Source: Dysidea avara
Taxonomy: Eukaryota > Porifera > Demospongiae > Dictyoceratida > Dysideidae
Reading direction: 5' to 3'
Assembly: GCF_963678975.1 (NCBI RefSeq)
Contig: NC_089280.1
Span: forward strand, 2,183,001-2,247,000
DNA: 64,000 nt
The notes beneath the pieces were generated by a model. It was not told where the DNA came from, did not search any database, and was given only the letters and a program-made list of their open reading frames with translations. Positions within the stretch are counted from its first letter, which is position 1. Each line of letters begins with the position of its first letter. The position numbers and the translations under genes are program-made. Shown here in pieces: positions 57,847 to 64,000 of the stretch.

Positions 57847-59760
57847 TTGTAGTTATTTATTTATTCAACAATATAATAATACATAGTCTATATATGCTTG
57901 AGAGTGTCAGTAAACAAATAATACTAAAACATTAAAATGTCTCAAATATGTTAGCTACCCACTTTGAAACCTCAGTGGTGCTACCACAGCTGTAAAGTAG
58001 AGCTATTAAACATTATTGTTTATGGATATACAAACACAGGATAAACTATGTTATAAATAGTTTAGGCACTAGGCCTTTGTTCATATCCATATCCTAACTC
58101 ATGTTCCCAGTAAAAGTCTAATTGAATAAAGAAATGTTTGATGCAGACACCACATATTCAGGAAGTGAATTCCAACAATTAATGACTCTGAGTGAAAAAA
58201 TTATGGCGTAGTGTTGTTCTTGGCTGTTTTTATAGAGCTTCGTGGAGTGTCCTCTGGTGGGCTGAAATTGGTTCAACACAAATAACTGTGACCATTCAAT
58301 GTTGTAATATCCTTTCAAAATCTATTATGTTTCTATAAGGTCCCCTCGTTGACGTCGACAATATACAATGAATATAGATAGTCCTAACTTTTGCAATCTA
58401 GTTGTGTATGGAAGTCTTCCGTTTCCTTTGACAAGCTTTGTAGCTCTCATTTGCACCTTTTCAAGCAAATCCATGTCCTTAGCCAGGTAAGGACACCACA
58501 GCTGAACACAGTATTCTAAATGTGGCCTCACATAAGTTTTGTACAAAAACATGAAAAGATCCTTAGACATGCTTCTCCTTACCATACCGAGAAATCTATT
58601 AGCATTTGAGACAGCTTTCTGACAGTGAAGGCTAGATTCCACCTTGTTTGTAGTCCATACACCAAGATCTTTCTCATAAGATACATCATGTAAGTTTGTA
58701 AAACCCCCAAGTGTAGTTGTATCAGATACATGATAGAGTGTGGCGTTTTGCCAATGTGCATAACCTTGCATTTATCAAAATTCAAATTTAGGAGCAATGA
58801 TCTAGACCAGTCCTGCAAGTTATTCAAATCTTGTTGAAACTTAGCAATATTGTGAATAGTCTCAATAATTGAGTATAACTTTGTATCATCAGCAAAAATT
58901 TCCAGGTCACACTGTATAACTTCCACTATAATATACAGGATAATCCCATGCAACTATCATACTTTAGACCGTTTTCGTTGCAGCTGGCAGGCAGCAGTTG
59001 TTGACCTATGGGATTCAATTCCACCAAATATTCTATTAGAAGGTCACACAAATGGATGGCGGACTGTTTTACAGAACATACAAAGATATATTATGACTCT
59101 ATAATAACTGTGTATATAGCTATGTCTTGTACTTTTCTACAGCGAGGTTTACAAAACGTAAAAATAAAATAAAATTAAAAGAAACGGTCCAAGTACAGAT
59201 CCCTGTGGGACCCCGCTTGTTACTTCAAGCCATTCTGAATTCTCTACATTCATGACTACCCTTTGTAAATGATTAAAGCTGTCAACCACGTCAAAAGTTT
59301 GCCACCAAATCCATAACCAGCTATAGTTTTCTAACAAGCCTACAGTGAGGCACTGAGTCAAAAGCTTTTCTGTAATCTAAGTAAATGACATCAATACCAT
59401 AACCATCATCTACTGCATGGGTCCAGTTCTCATATGTCTCCAACAAATTAGTAAAACATGACTTTTTAGTCACAAAGCCATATTGGCATTGAGTTACTAT
59501 GTCATTGTCTGTTAAATAGTGCATTATCTTTTAACGTATTAAGGATTCCAGGATTTTGACTATCTGTGATGTCAAACTATAATTGTTCGTGCTAGTTTTG
59601 GAACCTTTCTTAAAAATAAGAGTAGTGTTTGCTTTTTCCCATTCATTAGGAAGTGTGCCACTATTCAAGGAATATGTAAACAAGACTTCTTGCACAGTTC
59701 TTCAATGGCCGAGGATGCAAATTATCAGGACCAGGAGTCTTATTTGGGTTCAGTGACTAA
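57845..59760 (-). pseudogene. CR1-like LINE reverse transcriptase, decayed
   Basis: In minus-strand order: RT start (NEWEKANTTLIFKKGSKT, about 59640-59580), YLDYRKAFDSVPH (RT A box, about 59385), SGVPQGSVLGP (B box, about 59215-59180), FADDTKLY (catalytic FADD, about 58880), then DLGVWTTNKVESSLHCQKA, YVRPHLEYCVQLWCPYL and RATKLVKG (thumb), and INCWNSLPEYVV (C-terminal end, about 58190-58140). The 3' end is a short repeat TTGAATAAATAAATAA (about 57865-57845). The order and motifs fit the CR1/L2 group. An extra ~200-base segment (about 58950-59150) separates the B box from FADD, and several frameshifts and stops break the frame, so this copy cannot move itself. Confidence 0.85.
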
Positions 59761-59829
59761 AAATATTTTATGCAACTGAATTTTATTTTACAACATTAGA
59801 TCTAGTATTGTAATCGTTATAAATGTGTC

Positions 59830-60640
59830 GGTGTGGTAAAAGCATACCACATATTATTATATAGATCACAATAATGCAGTTTGTTGGGGGTTAGTTTGTA
59901 TAGCGGAAAATGAATACATGCTGAGACACAGGGCATTAATTCTCTAATAGAACAGGCCTAGCTAGGTGTACATGTGCAACTGTGCATTTAATTACGTAAA
60001 GTTCATTCACCAGTATACAGCTGATATCGAGGGGTTAAATTTTTGCTTTTTCAAAGTAGTTGGGAGCTGACAGTGAAAAATATTCCACATTACATTTGGG
60101 ATTGTTTGCAAAATGCAAATCATGCACAAAATCTTTATATGCATTACTCGGTCTCCACCCCAAAATATTTATTTGCTTTAATATTATATATTAAGTGCTG
60201 TGACCACTAGATCAGGTGGGTGCACATGTGATGTAATAAGCATAAAATAATATTATTATAAATGTCACGTCTATCAATTTTTATTTAATGGTCACCCATG
60301 TTGTATCTTTCTCAGCCACACCTCTTGTGTTCCAATGTGGTATACTATATACTATCACAATCCATAATATAGTTATACATTATATGTTTTCAAAATATTT
60401 CCTCACAGTACCATCAAGAGTGCATAATATTTTTTTATTACGAACTCTTGGTATCATTACGCAATAGCCAATTTTTTTAGCCAACTGAAAACTTTATCAT
60501 CTTTTACTTTACAGACCTTTCTTGCTATATTTTAATCTGGAAATTTGTAAATCTGGAAATTTGTAAATCTGGCTCAACCTCAAAAAGATTTTTTGGCTAT
60601 AATAATTATATGGTAGCCTCTTGCCTACTTCATATGTTCA
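59830..60640. other. Gene-free interval
   Basis: AT-rich. A tandem doublet 'atctggaaatttgtaa' occurs at about 60532-60567 and a CTCTAATAGAACAGG box at about 59940. No coding or RNA gene is recognised. Confidence 0.4.
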
Positions 60641-60649
60641 TTACCACAA

Positions 60650-60835
60650 TTCGCTTTATTTTTGCACAAAAAATTTCAGAAATTTTTTTTCTGTAAAAAC
60701 ATTTTGTATGATTTACGTGAATACTAAGAGTAGTTTGATCTTGTATAAAAATTTTTGTGCAAGAATTTTCCATACAAATATTGCATAAAAAGATTATTTT
60801 ACAACAAAAAAAAAAGCAAATTACAATACTTCATT
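60650..60835. mobile_element. AT-rich MITE (family copy 3)
   Basis: It matches 37877-38055: 'attcgctttatttttgcac' at the left and 'catacaaatattgcataaaa' at the right. The central box is partly lost here: 'gtgaatactaagagtagtttgatctt' replaces the GACTGCTCTATTAGAGTAGTTCGATCTT of copy 2. Confidence 0.55.
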
Positions 60836-60864
60836 ATGCAAGGAACGGGCAGTACCAGATTATA

Positions 60865-60865
<1 letters not shown>

Positions 60866-60897
<32 letters not shown>

Positions 60898-60902
60898 TGT
60901 GT

Positions 60903-60944
<42 letters not shown>

Positions 60945-60957
60945 TGTGGTGTGTAAT
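60866..60957. repeat. (GT)n microsatellite
   Basis: About 90 bases of GT with occasional AT or GGT interruptions. Open frames across it are artefacts. Confidence 0.95.
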
Positions 60958-61110
60958 GTGTATACAGTTCACACAGTTTGTCTTTGTAGACAGATGCTGT
61001 ATTAACAAATTAGAAAATATAATATTATAACACTTAAAATATTTCATTCATATAATAAAAATATTTCATTCAATGATGATACACATATACTAGTTACTAA
61101 AGTGAGGTGG

Positions 61111-62958
61111 TCACTTGATGGCATCAGAAAACATCTGCATGAAATACGTACCATAATAGTCAACCCAGTAGGGACACAGAGAGTAGAGGTGACTGATGAA
61201 ATAAGTGTCCCATGTGATGTAGTAGTATAAACTCTTTAAGGACAATCCCCTGATCATCCTCTTTGCACAATCCTATTAAATAATTTACTCATTGTCATCA
61301 TATCATACAGTACAGTATAGTAGAGACCATGAACATTTGTACTGTATACATTACATTCTTATAATAAAAATACTGTATAGCTGGTTTTACTGCATCTATA
61401 CGAATCTTAAGAACACGACACAAATGCAGCTCTCCACAAAAAAAAACAACTGATGTTCAATACTAGATGTGTTGGAAGAGGAGAGGGAAGCATTGTATCC
61501 ATGGCTACCATGTTTATAAAGACATTTTGGACTCCTGTCATTGGCAACGAACTTACTTGCATATAAAGAAGTGGGGAATGTGCACAATAGTCGTAGAGGA
61601 AGACACAAAAAATAAGTCAGTCAGTCAGCTAGCCAGCCATCCAGTCAGTGAGTCAGTTCGTACAAAATTCAGGTAAATCAAATTTTTTTAGAAACTTGTT
61701 GGAAGGGTTTGGGGGTCTAGTCTGAAGACATTTTGGGGTCTGCCAGGCTGTCATGAAGGAAGTGAGGCTGGTTTTGGGGGATATATTGGGGATTTGATTT
61801 AATTTCTGCAGTTGTTAGCTATTTGTGTTTGTGTTGTTAGGTTACTTGTTTCTTTTGTAAGGTGGTTGTTGTGCTGTTTGTTTTGTGCATATTGTATAGC
61901 TAACTATAGTTCTCAGTTGTATTGTTTTGTGAACACTCCGGTATGGAGGAACGGCCAGTGGAGTATAAACAGATCAATCAATTAATCGATCAACCTCATC
62001 AATCAGTCGGGAAGAAAGCTCCATGATCTCTAATACTGTACTAATTTAGCCTTGAAAGCCAGCTAATTGGGGAGTCCTGATGGACACATATTGTTTCATT
62101 TGATGCTGGAGTTGTTTACCTACAACCTTATGCAACTGGCCAACTTCTTTCTGTTCAAATAAATAATTTAGCAGCAGAATGTGAGTACCAAATGGCTAGC
62201 TAACTACAGTCTGAGGAATAACCAGCTATATACAGCCTTAATTCAGTATTGTACATAACATATTGCCTTAAGTTTTAATGCCACTGCTTGTAACTGGCTT
62301 ATTCACCCAGTAATTGTGATCAGAGTTTTCAACACAAATGAAACAGGCAGGTAGTTAGCTAAGTAGCCTTCATATCATCACCAGGACAACAACAGTCTAG
62401 CCGGTGATACTATTATCTCAAAAACAGAGATAAAAGCAAACACCGCAGGAAACCACAGAAGTCAGAAACCATGATTTAGTTAATCACAGTAGCTGTAGAA
62501 TATCTTTTATAGTTTCATTGACACTCATCCTCAAGGGCTCACCAGCTATTGGTATTACTCACCTCAGAAGTTATCCCTGGTTCAAACATCAAGTTGGATT
62601 TAACCTTCATGTTCTAAACAGCTCTATTAGTGTGCACAAAAGGTAATGGCATTATAACAACCAAGATGTTCTCTTGTCTCAACTGAAACTCCATATTGAG
62701 GCTACTAAAATATCCTGTAAAATGTATATGATGATAAGTCACTAAGTTGTCATGGTTACCATGTAGAGCATGTTTACTAGCAGTGTAGGGTGCAATCATC
62801 GGTAGCCCCACCCACCCTGAGGTGACATTGTAAGAGTTGTACTATTTTATGAGCAGTGTCTACCTGTCATAGAAGATACAGCTAGTATAGTACCATGACT
62901 TTCCCTCAAGTGATCTATTGAAAACTTGGTGAGGTAGACTCCTTGAAGAAGGTTGACT
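61111..62958 (-). pseudogene. HSD11B1-like SDR copy E, exons 6-9, premature stop
   Basis: Exons 6 (62958-62864, [20 protein letters not shown]), 7 (62816-62760, YTASKHAL with catalytic Tyr and Lys), 8 (62714-62563) and 9 (61272-61111, ending MFSDAIK and stop) have the family's exact lengths of 95, 57, 152 and 162 bases with good splice sites. In exon 8 the codon after NRAV is TAG, where copy D has GAG (Glu), so the protein would end about 60 residues early, losing the last part of the fold. Everything else is open. Exons 1-5 should lie right of the window. Either a very young pseudogene or a null allele; a sequencing error at this one base cannot be excluded. Confidence 0.78.
61400..62500. 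other. Unclassified repeat in intron 8 of HSD copy E
   Basis: The stretch 'agtcagtcagtcagctagcc' (about 61615-61660), followed by 'aacttgttggaagg' and 'gtgaggctggttttggg', has the same order as 'cagtcagtcactcagtcact', 'aacttgttgaaagc' and 'gtgaggctggctttggg' at about 63735-63910. This shows two copies of one repeat family. No gene is recognised. Confidence 0.45.
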
Positions 62959-62997
62959 CTGTGGTAAGCATTTTGTAACTTCTCATCCTGTAACTAC

Positions 62998-63283
62998 AAG
63001 TACACAAAAAATTTTGGAATTTTCAACTAGAGTAGGGACCATAGCACATCAACAAAAAGTACTGAAACAAGCTGGAGTAGTACATGCACAGTGAAACAAT
63101 AAGAAGTGTTATATCTCTACTGTGCATTTCCATTATGGTATCTTGAGCACAGTAGGGATATAACACTTCTTATTGTTTTATTGTGATTTAATATCATGTA
63201 ATACTCCAACTTGTTTCAGTACTTTTTATCTATGTTCTATGGTCCCTACTCTAGTTGAAAATTCCAATTTTTTTGTGTACTTG
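62998..63283. repeat. Large near-perfect palindrome, arms about 130 bp
   Basis: 'caagtacacaaaaaattttgg' begins the left arm and 'ccaatttttttgtgtacttg' ends the right arm. Further inward, 'tagagtagggaccatag', 'agtactgaaacaag' and 'aacaataagaagtgttatat' all recur inverted. The spacer is about 20 bases ('atttccattatggtatcttga'). It is a fold-back element or MITE directly upstream (in gene orientation) of exon 6 of HSD copy E. Confidence 0.88.
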
Positions 63284-63316
63284 TTTGTTAACTTTTTTTT
63301 GTAAATAATAATTATT

Positions 63317-63676
63317 ATGACTGGTGAACCCACGCATACCACATCAAATGAAATGATGCTGCGCATCAATTATCGTCTGAAAAATGAAGGATCCATTACG
63401 CTTCGTTGTCAGCTATGTTCAATCCATTATACAGCAGTACGAATCAAGAACTGTTCGAAAAGCACATCTGCAATCAAAGTAGCCACTATGAAAAATATGG
63501 ACGATTTCCACTACAAAGGGAAGCCATCATGTGCTACTGCCAAATCAACACTTTTCGCTGTAAGCAAAGATGACTGGGGCACAAAGGAAGACACTGGTAA
63601 GTCCATGAAGAATGCATTGTATGTACTGTGGTATGACAAAAGGCACCTCTCGGGTCGAAGCGACTTTGAACAATGA
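63317..63676 (+). CDS. Unrecognised 119-codon frame in a dispersed repeat
   Basis: MTGEPTHTTSNEMMLRINYR opens the frame; a CQLCSIHYTAVRIKNC stretch has paired cysteines, and the end is basic (DKRHLSGRSDFEQ). Composition is protein-like, but I recognise no domain. The sequence right after it (CAGTCAGTCACTCAGTCACT, AACTTGTTGAAAGC, GTGAGGCTGGCTTTGGG) belongs to a repeat with a second copy near 61615-61780, so this is more likely the coding end of a mobile element than a host gene. Confidence 0.35.
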   Translation: MTGEPTHTTSNEMMLRINYRLKNEGSITLRCQLCSIHYTAVRIKNCSKSTSAIKVATMKNMDDFHYKGKPSCATAKSTLFAVSKDDWGTKEDTGKSMKNALYVLWYDKRHLSGRSDFEQ

Positions 63677-64000
63677 AAAAATCAAGTCCGTAATCTTAGC
63701 CGTTATCGAGTTACGCTTGTCTGAAGGTATCAGTTACTCAGTCAGTCACTCAGTCACTAAAAATTCTGTTAAATAATTGTTTTAAAAAAACTCTATAGCA
63801 ACTTGTTGAAAGCATTTCGCGTCAATCTGAAGGCTTGTTTGGCCTTAGTTTTCCCTAACCAATACTGCCTCATTGTCGTCAGGGAAAAGTGAGGCTGGCT
63901 TTGGGTGATGTTTTTTATAGACCATACCCAAACCTTTGTCTCCCTACTATACAGTACGATAGTACTGTATAGAAGTATATGTAGAGCATTTGTTTACATA

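Noticed and set aside
60757-61047. Open frames across 60866-60957 on both strands
   Set aside because: The middle is a (GT)n repeat and the flanks belong to a MITE; no coding character.

Overview
This window is eukaryotic. Its genes have many short exons joined by GT-AG introns (some only 45-55 nt), in AT-rich DNA packed with MITEs, SINEs, LINE remnants, minisatellites and fold-back repeats. The compact introns, the GABA-B-type receptor duplications and the repeat style suggest an early-branching marine animal, most likely a demosponge. That assignment is inference: there is no rRNA or mitochondrial marker here.

Two gene families, both present as several copies in both orientations, account for almost all recognisable coding sequence. 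(1) Short-chain dehydrogenases closest to 11-beta-hydroxysteroid dehydrogenase type 1 (HSD11B1-like). Three copies look complete: 7665-14633 (-), 29036-37705 (+) and 52852-57725 (+). Each has nine exons, and the seven internal exons are identical in length between copies. A degenerate copy lies at 20774-23121 (-), a copy with a premature stop that runs off the window at 61111-62958 (-), and a solitary truncated last exon at 17723-17833 (-). (2) Class C GPCRs of the metabotropic GABA-B type. There is one well-preserved 15-exon gene at 42479-49263 (-), a dead inverted copy at 412-5829 (+), and a dead, more diverged copy at 49720-50822 (-) directly upstream of the good gene.

Layout: 0.4-5.8 kb dead GABA-B copy (+), split by a 1.8 kb transposon; 6-7.4 kb SINE and MITE; 7.7-14.6 kb HSD copy A (-), whose large fifth intron holds a 32-bp minisatellite and whose first intron holds a Harbinger-like MITE; 14.7-20.7 kb retroelement remnant, hAT-like elements, fold-backs and the solo exon; 20.8-23.1 kb dead HSD copy B (-); 23-29 kb repeats; 29.0-37.7 kb HSD copy C (+), whose 5.6 kb first intron holds Gypsy and Harbinger remnants; 40-41.6 kb possible spliced noncoding transcript made of repeated short exon/intron units; 42.5-50.8 kb GABA-B gene and dead paralogue (-); 51-52.2 kb retroelement remnants (-); 52.9-57.7 kb HSD copy D (+); 58-59.8 kb CR1-like LINE (-); 61-63 kb HSD copy E (-); 63-64 kb large palindrome and unclassified repeat.

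Working together: the HSD copies would be single-pass membrane oxidoreductases for steroids or other carbonyl compounds, and the receptor would be a plasma-membrane amino-acid or GABA sensor. Nothing in the sequence links them functionally. Their interleaving is best explained by segmental duplication and inversion. All exon boundaries were derived by eye from splice signals and from comparison between copies, and have not been checked against transcripts.
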